From contig NZ_JALNYS010000004.1 in the NCBI RefSeq assembly GCF_023229695.1, positions 120,682 to 184,681 on the forward strand: a DNA stretch of 64,000 nt. The letters are read 5' to 3'. The notes below the pieces were generated by a model, which was not told the origin of the DNA, made no database searches, and saw nothing but the letters and a program-made list of their open reading frames with translations. The position numbers were made by a program, and so were the translations under genes. Origin of the DNA: Sulfuricurvum sp. (GTDB lineage Bacteria > Campylobacterota > Campylobacteria > Campylobacterales > Sulfurimonadaceae). Numbering within the stretch: position 1 is the first letter of the stretch; every line of letters begins with the position of its first letter. This document shows positions 35,573-43,884 of the stretch, piece after piece.

Positions 35573-36481
35573 ATGAAAAAACGCGGAATAGTGTTGATGA
35601 TGACATTGGTCCTAATAACCGTTTTGATGGGGCTTGTGTCACTGATTTTGACGCAAAGTAGCCGAATAACGCGATTGGGTGAGAACAGTTTTTCGCAATC
35701 TACGTCGATGCTGCTGGTAAGTGATCTGGAACGTCAGCTTCCGACGCTTCTTGCATCGGTTACAGGAGCCGAACAGCTTGATTTGGCATTTCGTATCCCT
35801 TTGCAGCTGGAAACCAAAAAGGGTGATTTTACCCTTCAGGCGAGACTTGCATCCCCCTATAAACGGGTCAATATCAATCTTCTGTTAACCAATGACGGAA
35901 AAGTAAATGATCCCTACGTCACATTATTTACAAAACTGTTCGCCGTATATCCGATTGCCGATGCGGACATTTTTCTTAAGCTCATTTTTGATACAATTGA
36001 TCTGGATACGGCAGAACGGGGTGTGGACACGGAAATTGTATTGACCCGTCCTGATTTTAAAAACGGGCCGATTGCAAGTGAACATCAGTTTTATATTATT
36101 TTGGAACGTTATATTGAGTTGACGGGAGATACTACTATTTTGTCGATTGCTTGGGATAAGTACATTGGATATGAAGGGGATAAAATGGATTTTAATGCCG
36201 TAAATCCAGAAGTTTTATCGTTGATGATCCCCTCCATTGCGCCGGAGAGGGTTCGTGCACTTACCCTTTACCGAACCAAAGCGTATACGACAAAAGAGGA
36301 GGCCATTGCGGTTGAGCCGCTGTTAGCCCCCTTGTTCGATACCTATTTTTTCATCTACAAGCCCGGAACCTCCTATAATCTTATCTGTGATGTACGTCTC
36401 CAGCAAAATTTTCGCAAAGAACATGTGAAATTTTTCTACAATCTGACAACGAAGAAAGTACAGTATGTTGAATTTATTTAA
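35573..36481 (+). CDS. gspK: Type II secretion pseudopilin tip protein, GspK-like
   Basis: The 303-residue protein has a hydrophobic N-terminus (IVLMMTLVLITVLMGLVSLIL) without the conserved Glu at mature position 5, as is usual for GspK, followed by a large alpha/beta domain. The segment KRVNINLLL and the later DFNAVNPEVLSLMIPSI fit the GspK C-terminal region. The ATG at 35573 is chosen over the overlapping GTG. It heads the rightward operon. Confidence 0.75.
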   Translation: MKKRGIVLMMTLVLITVLMGLVSLILTQSSRITRLGENSFSQSTSMLLVSDLERQLPTLLASVTGAEQLDLAFRIPLQLETKKGDFTLQARLASPYKRVNINLLLTNDGKVNDPYVTLFTKLFAVYPIADADIFLKLIFDTIDLDTAERGVDTEIVLTRPDFKNGPIASEHQFYIILERYIELTGDTTILSIAWDKYIGYEGDKMDFNAVNPEVLSLMIPSIAPERVRALTLYRTKAYTTKEEAIAVEPLLAPLFDTYFFIYKPGTSYNLICDVRLQQNFRKEHVKFFYNLTTKKVQYVEFI

Positions 36482-37631
36482 ATTGGGGAGTCTCCAAAGC
36501 CCCCTCGCTTCACTTAAAGAACGGTTTTACCGATTCAGCAATACCTATCCGTTTTTACAGAGATTCTTACCTCCGATAACGCCGATGCTGTACGGGGATG
36601 ACGAAACTCTCAATCACCTCTCGACGCTTAATGAAGCCGTTTTAATTTTACCCCCTAGCGATTACTGGGCGATCAAGACGACGCTAAACGTAAAAAATGA
36701 AAAAGATGCCGCCAAATACGGCCCTGCACTTTTTGATTTGGATAACGGGTACAGTTACGATGCGCAAAGAATCGATACCGATACTTTTGTGATTATTGCG
36801 TACAATCGTTCCGAACTCTCTTCCAAGATAGCCTCTTCAGCGATTGGAAAAATAATCGAGAAAATCACATTTGCCCAATGGGTATTTTCTCATGAGAGTG
36901 TACCGGTTCTCCTGCCGAACGGAAAATATTTGACCCTTCTCGACGGGATTGTGATCGAGATGGATCCGGTCTATCTGGATACAAACGGCGCTATAGGGCT
37001 TAATGAAGCATTATTGCATCACCGTTATCCGGTTAAAACCGTGACGATCGATGTTCTATCCGAAACGAATCTGACCCCTAAAACTCTAAAAACTACCTTG
37101 GCTATTGCTTTGATTCTCCTTGTCAATATTGTTTCCAACGGTATCATTAACTATCAAGAGCAGATACGCGTAGAGGAAAATATCCAAACGGTACTCGATG
37201 AGTTTAAACTTCCGGAAACATCGATAGAACGCGAAGCTATGGTGGCTACTCTACGAAAAAAAGAGGAAAAACAGCTGCAGCTTCGCCGCCGGTTTCTTAA
37301 AATCAGCGATATGCAAATCGAAGCACGCAATCTCCCTTCGCCCGCTTCGGCAACGCCTTCAGCTTCTGCGGGGGGGGATGTTGTCTTAATTCCGGGGTCC
37401 AAACCGGGCGATCCCAATCGCCTCCTTGTCGGGAACGGTTCGCTTAATCCTCCCGCTGCCGTTCACAGCGACGGGATTCAGGAGATAACCTACGATGGGA
37501 ACGGTATTCTTTTGGTCATGAATTTCACCGATTCGCAAACTCGGCAAAATCTAAAAAATGAGTTTTTAAAACGTTTCAAGAAAGTGCAACTAACGGAACG
37601 TGATTCCCGGATGGAGGCTCGTATAAAATGA
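36465..37631 (+). CDS. gspL: Type II secretion assembly protein, GspL-like
   Basis: The 388-residue protein overlaps gspK by 17 bases. It has a cytoplasmic N-terminal domain, one membrane helix (TTLAIALILLVNIVSNGII near residue 205-223), a coiled-coil segment and a C-terminal periplasmic ferredoxin-like domain, with a proline/alanine-rich linker (PSPASATPSASAGG). This order matches GspL, which links the ATPase to the pseudopilus. Sequence similarity is weak, so the call rests on architecture and position. Confidence 0.65.
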   Translation: MLNLFKLGSLQSPLASLKERFYRFSNTYPFLQRFLPPITPMLYGDDETLNHLSTLNEAVLILPPSDYWAIKTTLNVKNEKDAAKYGPALFDLDNGYSYDAQRIDTDTFVIIAYNRSELSSKIASSAIGKIIEKITFAQWVFSHESVPVLLPNGKYLTLLDGIVIEMDPVYLDTNGAIGLNEALLHHRYPVKTVTIDVLSETNLTPKTLKTTLAIALILLVNIVSNGIINYQEQIRVEENIQTVLDEFKLPETSIEREAMVATLRKKEEKQLQLRRRFLKISDMQIEARNLPSPASATPSASAGGDVVLIPGSKPGDPNRLLVGNGSLNPPAAVHSDGIQEITYDGNGILLVMNFTDSQTRQNLKNEFLKRFKKVQLTERDSRMEARIK

Positions 37632-38029
37632 AATATACCCCAACCAAAATCTTAATTTCAGCCGTTGTCTCCACTTTTATCACTGCATTCGTTGCGGAAA
37701 TCTGGGTGATGCAAGAAGAGTCAGCCCTCTCAGAGCTCTATGCTGAACAAAAAAATCTTGCGAAACAGGCTAAAGAGTATGAGGTAATCAAAGGAAGATG
37801 GTTCAAAGAAGAATCCAAGATGGAGTTAAATGAGTTGAAAAATCATCCGAATCTATCCAAAGAAGAGAAGCGCGGAAAGGGGGTCTATCTGGAATACGAC
37901 AACCTCTCCTCTGTTGAGTTCAATCGCCTCTCCAATAAAATACTCAATTCCATGTTAATGATCAAGAAATTAACGCTTCGCCGTAATGAGGGATCAAAAG
38001 GGACGATTAACGTGGAGTTTGAAGGATGA
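37628..38029 (+). CDS. Small type II secretion protein, GspM-like
   Basis: The 133-residue protein has one N-terminal membrane helix (ILISAVVSTFITAFVAEIWV), a charged coiled-coil segment (about 35-75) and a small C-terminal domain ending TINVEFEG. It overlaps the gspL-like gene by four bases and lies where gspM is expected. The layout of GspM (helix, coiled coil, ferredoxin-like fold) fits, but the sequence alone would not identify it. Confidence 0.55.
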   Translation: MKYTPTKILISAVVSTFITAFVAEIWVMQEESALSELYAEQKNLAKQAKEYEVIKGRWFKEESKMELNELKNHPNLSKEEKRGKGVYLEYDNLSSVEFNRLSNKILNSMLMIKKLTLRRNEGSKGTINVEFEG

Positions 38030-38538
38030 AACGGCTGATTTATGCATTTTACATTGCACTCATTGTGGTCGTATTGATTCCGAAAGAGAAGCTTTATTTC
38101 ACCTTGGAGTCCATTCTTTCCGAATATACCGTTTACCTTACCGATGAAAATCTTAGCAACCATTTTTTTTATCTGGACGCAATGAACAGCAATTTGCTTC
38201 TGGATAATATTCAGATTGGCTCCATCGAACAGATTCGCATTATCCCCTGGGTCGTTTATAATCGTCTCACCGTTTCCAACGTCACCTTTTCATCTCTTTA
38301 TCACAGTGTATTTCCCGGAAAAATAGAAGAGATTTCATTAACGTATTCGCTCCTTCACCCTCTAAGCGTCCATCTTCAGGCAACGGGAGATTTTGGTCGC
38401 TGTGAGGGTGGTATTGACCTTGCGGAACAAAAAATTCGTCTCCTTTTTGAGGCGACTCCTGAGCTTCGGAATTATCCGCTACTGGTATTTAAACTTCAGC
38501 AGGTAAAGGAGGGGCTGGTCTATGAATCGAATTTTTAA
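38026..38538 (+). CDS. GspN-like type II secretion protein
   Basis: The 170-residue protein has a single N-terminal helix (IYAFYIALIVVVLIP) and a beta-rich periplasmic part. It overlaps both neighbours. The position between GspM-like and GspC, and segments such as LLDNIQIGSIEQIRI and LHPLSVHLQATGDFGRCEGG, resemble short GspN proteins. GspN is not needed in all systems and its role is unclear. Confidence 0.5.
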   Translation: MKRLIYAFYIALIVVVLIPKEKLYFTLESILSEYTVYLTDENLSNHFFYLDAMNSNLLLDNIQIGSIEQIRIIPWVVYNRLTVSNVTFSSLYHSVFPGKIEEISLTYSLLHPLSVHLQATGDFGRCEGGIDLAEQKIRLLFEATPELRNYPLLVFKLQQVKEGLVYESNF

Positions 38539-39349
38539 CGAATCATTTCTTCGGCAATTCAACCGTTTGGCTTTGCCTCTGGTTCTCGTATGGAGCGTTA
38601 CGATCGGTGCCGGTATTTTTTTATCGAGTACGACGATTGAACGTTTTTCGTTTCCGCTTGCCCCTTTGTTTGAAATATTTCATTTCTCAAAAAAGTTTGC
38701 CATTTCCAGAATTGCCGATGGAGATGCCGCCCAAAAAACGGTTACGACCAAAACACTCGTCCCCGCACCCCACCGTATACAGGCAATTTATCGATCCTCT
38801 TCCTCGTCGTTTGTCACCATTAATGATGGAAAAGAGAGCATGATCGTCTCGTTGGGGGGTAAATATAAAAAAATATTTCGACTTACGGCACTCAGTGATT
38901 CGGCAGCAATCTTTAAAGGTTATGGCAAGATTTATCGGTTGCGATTAGGGTATGACGATAATTTAAGCCGGGAAGAGGTAACGACCCAAGCGGTTTATGA
39001 AGAAAAATCAGCGGAACAAGTCGAAGAGAATACACTGACAATCCCTTATACAACGGTGGCTGCTCAAATGAACAATCTTCAAAACATTTGGAAAATAATT
39101 AATATTACCGAAACGAGAGACGGGTCAAAAATTACAGGCTTTCGGGTCAATGCAATCGATTCCACCTCCATATTCGGACAACTGGGGATACTTCAGGGCG
39201 ATACGATTGAATCGGTCAATAATACAAAATTGGAATCGTACGCGGATGCCCTGAACGCCTACAGTCAAATACCCCACTTAAGAAGTATCCGAATTACGGT
39301 ACTGCGAAATAACCTCAAAAAGGATATCGTCTATGAAATCACCCGTTAG
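38522..39349 (+). CDS. gspC: Type II secretion inner-membrane protein GspC-like
   Basis: The 275-residue protein has one membrane helix (LVLVWSVTIGAGIFLSS), a homology region (around 80-150, FVTINDGKESMIVSLGGKYKKI) that contacts the secretin, and a C-terminal PDZ-like domain (IFGQLGILQGDTIESVNNTKLESY). This is the GspC arrangement, which links the inner membrane to GspD and may choose substrates. It overlaps gspN-like and gspD. Confidence 0.8.
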   Translation: MNRIFNESFLRQFNRLALPLVLVWSVTIGAGIFLSSTTIERFSFPLAPLFEIFHFSKKFAISRIADGDAAQKTVTTKTLVPAPHRIQAIYRSSSSSFVTINDGKESMIVSLGGKYKKIFRLTALSDSAAIFKGYGKIYRLRLGYDDNLSREEVTTQAVYEEKSAEQVEENTLTIPYTTVAAQMNNLQNIWKIINITETRDGSKITGFRVNAIDSTSIFGQLGILQGDTIESVNNTKLESYADALNAYSQIPHLRSIRITVLRNNLKKDIVYEITR

Positions 39350-40937
39350 AATTTTTTTCTTATCTCTTTCTCTGTTAACCGTTTTATCGGCAGCACCGGC
39401 CAAAAACGAGAAAATCTCTCTCTCTATCGACGGCATGGCCGTTCGCGATTTGATCAAACTCGTGGCTGCAACAACGAAGAAAAATATATTTATCGGCGAA
39501 GATATCCCCGGAACAATCAGCTACGCCGGAAATAAGCCGATAACACGAAAAGATATCTATGGATTGTTGCAAACGACCCTGGAATCAAGAGGATATACAA
39601 TGGTCGATACGGGGGGAGGGTATTTGAGCGTCGTTAAAATAGCCGATGCAACCCAAATGAATCTCCCCTTTATGGAGAAAAGCGACATACCGCAAATGCA
39701 AACCAATATCTTCTCTTTTCATTTTGCATCTGCCGAAAATATGGGGATAAAAATCAAACATTTCACCAGTAAAAACGGGAAGATCACCGCTTCCAAAGAG
39801 TCCAATTCAGTCATCGTTACCGATTTTCCCGAAAATATCGAAACCATTAAAAAAGCGATGCAAATCCTTGACACACGGGATGAGGCAATTGCCAATACAA
39901 CCCATGTCATCCCCCTTAAAAATGCCGACGCCAAATCACTGGTGACGACGCTCAATACGATTATTGCAAAAATGGCCCTGATCCCGGGTCAGCAGCCTCC
40001 GAGTATCACCAGCGACGATTCGACCAATTCACTCATCATCATTGCCAGCGATGAGCTTTTTAAAAGCCTTGAGAATACGATCCTCTCGCTGGATAACGAC
40101 CGTCAGCAGGTATACGTACGGGCCAAGATTATCGAGATCAGTGAAAATAAATCGCAGGAAATCGGGATTAAATACGGTTTATCGGGCGGTGTGGCAGGTT
40201 CGCACGGCCTGTTTACCTTTAACTCGCTGCTCGGAGACGGCAAAACATCGGCACTTTCTCTCGATTCAAGGTTACTTGGGGCATTTAGCATACCGGCGAT
40301 AAGCAGCGGAATCGCACTGGGGGCGAACATTGCCCTATTGAATTCCAACGGTGCGGCTGATATCCTCTCTGAACCCTCTATTTTGTGTATTGACAATCAG
40401 GAATCTTCCATCTATGTCGGTAAAACTCAATCGATCAGTTCCGGGGTAACACAAGGGGTAGGGACAGGTATCACACAAAACTATACCCGTCAAGATATCG
40501 GGCTCACCCTGAAAATCAAACCGCGTCTCTCAAACGACAACAAGGTCCTTTTGGGGGTGATGGCAAAACTTGAAGACATTGAACCCAATTCGGTTGCCGA
40601 TCGTCCTAGTACAACCAAGCGCGAAGTGTTGACCTCCGCAATCGTCAATAACGGTGAAAGCGTCATTATCGGTGGACTGATTCGGGAAAAAATGGATGAA
40701 ACAAACACCAAAGTGCCGTTTTTGGGAGATCTGCCCGGGATCGGCGATCTGTTTAAAAGCAAAGTTGCCAGCCGCGACAAAATTAACCTCGTCATTATGC
40801 TGACCCCCTACATTATCGAAAAAAGCGGTGACCTGAACAGCTTACGAGCCCAATTAACGGAACTTGATGCGATTCAGGCCCGTTATGTGAACCAGATTAC
40901 CAAAAATTTTGATACCAAAAAAGAGATCAAACCATGA
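39333..40937 (+). CDS. gspD: Type II secretion secretin
   Basis: The 534-residue protein has a signal peptide (FFLSLSLLTVLSAAPA), an N0 domain (about 25-100) and N1-N2-type repeats (FHFASAENMGIKIKHF, HVIPLKNADAKSLVTTLN). The C-terminal secretin domain carries VYVRAKIIEISENKSQEIG, NNGESVIIGGLIREK and VPFLGDLPGIGDLFK. It forms the outer-membrane channel. It is shorter than the usual 600-700 residues, apparently with one N domain fewer. No pilotin gene is evident nearby. Confidence 0.92.
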   Translation: MKSPVRIFFLSLSLLTVLSAAPAKNEKISLSIDGMAVRDLIKLVAATTKKNIFIGEDIPGTISYAGNKPITRKDIYGLLQTTLESRGYTMVDTGGGYLSVVKIADATQMNLPFMEKSDIPQMQTNIFSFHFASAENMGIKIKHFTSKNGKITASKESNSVIVTDFPENIETIKKAMQILDTRDEAIANTTHVIPLKNADAKSLVTTLNTIIAKMALIPGQQPPSITSDDSTNSLIIIASDELFKSLENTILSLDNDRQQVYVRAKIIEISENKSQEIGIKYGLSGGVAGSHGLFTFNSLLGDGKTSALSLDSRLLGAFSIPAISSGIALGANIALLNSNGAADILSEPSILCIDNQESSIYVGKTQSISSGVTQGVGTGITQNYTRQDIGLTLKIKPRLSNDNKVLLGVMAKLEDIEPNSVADRPSTTKREVLTSAIVNNGESVIIGGLIREKMDETNTKVPFLGDLPGIGDLFKSKVASRDKINLVIMLTPYIIEKSGDLNSLRAQLTELDAIQARYVNQITKNFDTKKEIKP

Positions 40938-42448
40938 TAAGGTTTCCGTTTCTGGACGAAACACGGATCGAATTTTTTGTGCCGGAAAATTTGGATATCC
41001 CCTTATGCATCCGACATTCACTCCTCTTTTGCACGTTTGAGACACAACCGTATGCACTCATCCCGGAAACCAAGCGCTTAGAGCCGCTGCAGCTCTACAA
41101 TAAGCTTTCCTTAGATTACCCATTGGCGCACCTCTCGGCCGTAGGGTATGAAAACCTCTACCTGAAATTTTTAGAGCTTAAAACCGATTTGGAAATTTCG
41201 AAAACCGCTGCGAACAACACCGAATTTATCGATGAAGATCTTTCATTGGTCGATTTCATCAAGAATTCGGCCGATCTTCTGACCAGCGAAGAGTCGGCAC
41301 CCATCATCAAATTTGTTAATACGATCTTTTATCAGGCGATCAAGCGCAAGGCGAGCGATATTCATATTGAAACACATGAGAAAAAAGGGGAGGTCCGTTT
41401 TCGGATCGACGGGGCCTTGATCAAACATATCGATTTGGATAAAAATATCATCGATCTGATTATCAGCCGTATCAAAGTCATCTCGTCGCTGGACATTTCC
41501 GAAAAACGGATACCGCAGGACGGACGGACGCAAGTCAAAGTAGCGGGGAAAAATCTCGATATCCGGGTTTCCGTTCTCCCTACGTATCACGGCGAGCGGG
41601 TAGTTTTACGCCTTTTGATGCAGGCTTCCTCTATTCCGACTCTGCGTGAACTCGGATTTGACCCGAAAACGACGGAACTATTTGAAGAGCTGCTTAAATT
41701 TTCGCACGGTATTATATTGGTAACCGGTCCTACCGGGAGCGGTAAATCAACAACGCTTCACTCCTTTTTACAACAGCTGGCGAGTCCGGAAAAAAACATT
41801 ATCTCCATCGAAGATCCGGTAGAGTACGACGCTCCCCATGTAAGCCAAATTGCGGTCAACACGAAAGCCGGTCTCACGTTTGCGGGAGGTTTACGCTCCA
41901 TTTTACGTCAGGATCCAGATATTATCATGATCGGGGAGATCCGCGATACCGAAACCGCCCATATTGCGATCCAAGCGGCGATGACGGGACATCTTGTCCT
42001 CTCTACTCTTCATACCAACAATGCCACTGCCGCTTTGACCCGGTTGGCCGATATGGAGATCGATAAATTTTTGATCACTTCAACCTTACTGGGAGTCCTT
42101 GCGCAACGACTCGTCCGCTGCTTGTGTTCCGATTGCAAAGAATCGGTGATAATCATTGATAAAGATGCCGATGAATTGAAAATTGCGCGCGGGACAAAAA
42201 TAGCACAGCCAAAAGGGTGCGGAAGCTGCCATTATACGGGGTATAAGGGACGTGTTGCCATCGGGGAATTTTTTATGCTCGATGACGTTGTTCGTCCATT
42301 GCTGAAAAACAGCGAAAACGATTATGAGGTACGTGAGATTATGAAAGGCAGAGGGATGAAGCTCCTCTCCGATCAGCTAATCGCTTTGCTACTGGATCAA
42401 ACGACCGGTTTGGATGAAATTATTCGTGTCGGGGTAAAAGAGGCCTAA
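40934..42448 (+). CDS. gspE: Type II secretion ATPase
   Basis: The 504-residue protein has an N-terminal domain, the Walker A loop GPTGSGKSTTLHSF near residue 266, the Asp box IISIEDPVEY, Walker B IIMIGEIRDTET and the His box GHLVLSTLHTNNA. A four-Cys zinc motif (CLCSDCKE...GCGSCHYTG) lies near residue 395-430. This is the complete GspE/PilB set. It powers the pseudopilus from the cytoplasmic face. It overlaps gspD and abuts gspF. Confidence 0.95.
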   Translation: MIRFPFLDETRIEFFVPENLDIPLCIRHSLLFCTFETQPYALIPETKRLEPLQLYNKLSLDYPLAHLSAVGYENLYLKFLELKTDLEISKTAANNTEFIDEDLSLVDFIKNSADLLTSEESAPIIKFVNTIFYQAIKRKASDIHIETHEKKGEVRFRIDGALIKHIDLDKNIIDLIISRIKVISSLDISEKRIPQDGRTQVKVAGKNLDIRVSVLPTYHGERVVLRLLMQASSIPTLRELGFDPKTTELFEELLKFSHGIILVTGPTGSGKSTTLHSFLQQLASPEKNIISIEDPVEYDAPHVSQIAVNTKAGLTFAGGLRSILRQDPDIIMIGEIRDTETAHIAIQAAMTGHLVLSTLHTNNATAALTRLADMEIDKFLITSTLLGVLAQRLVRCLCSDCKESVIIIDKDADELKIARGTKIAQPKGCGSCHYTGYKGRVAIGEFFMLDDVVRPLLKNSENDYEVREIMKGRGMKLLSDQLIALLLDQTTGLDEIIRVGVKEA

Positions 42449-43665
42449 TGGAATTTTATTACAAAGGGATGGATTCCTCAGGTACTCCCGTTAAAGCGAC
42501 GATTGAAGCTTCTACAATGGAAGAAGCGAAAAAAAAGCTTAAAATGCAGGGGATTTTATTCTCCGATATCTCACTGCAAGAAGAGACGTTTTTGGGCATT
42601 CTCTCATTGTTCCAACACAAAAATCTCCCCTCAGTCGTATTGGCCACCCTCAGCCGCGATCTTGCGGTGTACCTTAACGCCGGTGTCCCTTTGATCCGTT
42701 CCCTTACTTTGCTCAAACACCAGAATAAAAAAGATCATCGCCTAGAGCGTTTTTTTGAGACGATTATTTCTCTTATCAATGAGGGGAAAAGTTTTGCGCA
42801 GGCGCTTGAATTTCAAGAACATTTCACCCTTCCCGTTTTTTATATCGGAACATTGCGGATATCTGAAGACCGGGGTATACTCGCTGAAGTACTGCAGGAA
42901 CTTTCGACCTATCTGATCCTTCAGGAAAAAATTAAGAAACAGCTTTCTCAGGCCTTTGTCTACCCTTCGTTTATCATTGTGGTTTCAATTCTGATGGTTT
43001 CATTTATGCTGACCGTCGTCGTTCCGAAAATCACCGATATTTTTGAAAGCACGGGGCAAGCCCTTCCTGTTTTAACACAATTTGTAATTGGACTAGCCCA
43101 TTTTGTATCGCAATTCTGGCTTCTGTTGCTTCTGGGGGCGCTCATCGGGGTAGGGCTCTTCTCGTATAAAATGGCAACCAGCTATCCCTTTAAAAGGGGG
43201 GTACATGCGTTCATTCTCCATCTGCCCATTGTCGGTAAAATGGTCGAGACCGGTGATTTGGCCCGATTTTGCACGATTTCGGCACTTTTGATCCGTTCGG
43301 GGATACCGGTGGTCAATACGATTAAACTCTCCTGTATCACCCTCTCATCCGAAGTGATCAAAGAGCTCTTTGAACAAGCCTCGATCAAAGTTGTCGAAGG
43401 TTCTTCCCTTTCACGTGCATTGGAACAAACATCCGGGTATCAGCTCGACGATTCATTTATCGAAGCGGTGGCCATCGGGGAAGAGACCAGTGAGGTCGCA
43501 TCGATGCTTCAGCACCTCTCCGCATTTTACATCGAAACGAACAAAGATAAAATTACTGTGTTTCTCTCGATTCTGGAACCAGCACTCATGCTGATGATCG
43601 GCGGAATCATCGGTGTCATCGTTACGGCAATGCTTCTGCCGATTTTCTCTTTGAATTTAGGGTGA
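42448..43665 (+). CDS. gspF: Type II secretion inner-membrane platform protein
   Basis: The 405-residue protein has two repeated GspF domains (about 60-180 and 265-385), each beginning with a cytoplasmic helical bundle (LATLSRDLAVYLNAGVPLI and LARFCTISALLIRSGIPVV) followed by membrane helices. The N-terminal MEFYYKGMDSSGTPVKATIEA segment is typical. It is the last gene of the operon, followed by a 219-base AT-rich gap with no clear terminator. A prepilin peptidase (GspO) is not in the window. Confidence 0.95.
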   Translation: MEFYYKGMDSSGTPVKATIEASTMEEAKKKLKMQGILFSDISLQEETFLGILSLFQHKNLPSVVLATLSRDLAVYLNAGVPLIRSLTLLKHQNKKDHRLERFFETIISLINEGKSFAQALEFQEHFTLPVFYIGTLRISEDRGILAEVLQELSTYLILQEKIKKQLSQAFVYPSFIIVVSILMVSFMLTVVVPKITDIFESTGQALPVLTQFVIGLAHFVSQFWLLLLLGALIGVGLFSYKMATSYPFKRGVHAFILHLPIVGKMVETGDLARFCTISALLIRSGIPVVNTIKLSCITLSSEVIKELFEQASIKVVEGSSLSRALEQTSGYQLDDSFIEAVAIGEETSEVASMLQHLSAFYIETNKDKITVFLSILEPALMLMIGGIIGVIVTAMLLPIFSLNLG

Positions 43666-43884
43666 TTATTTAAAATTTATCACATTAGTTTTACCTTTTT
43701 TTTTCTCTTCGAAACAAAAATCTGGACGTAAAAGTAAACTCTAGTTGATTGGATAAAATTACTTGTATATTTAAGTTATAAGTGCTACACTTGTTCAGTG
43801 GTTAACTTGAAAATGAAAAATGTTGTATTCAATTATTCTTTCATTTAAAGTCAACTCTATCTCTATAGAATAGAAGGGGGCACC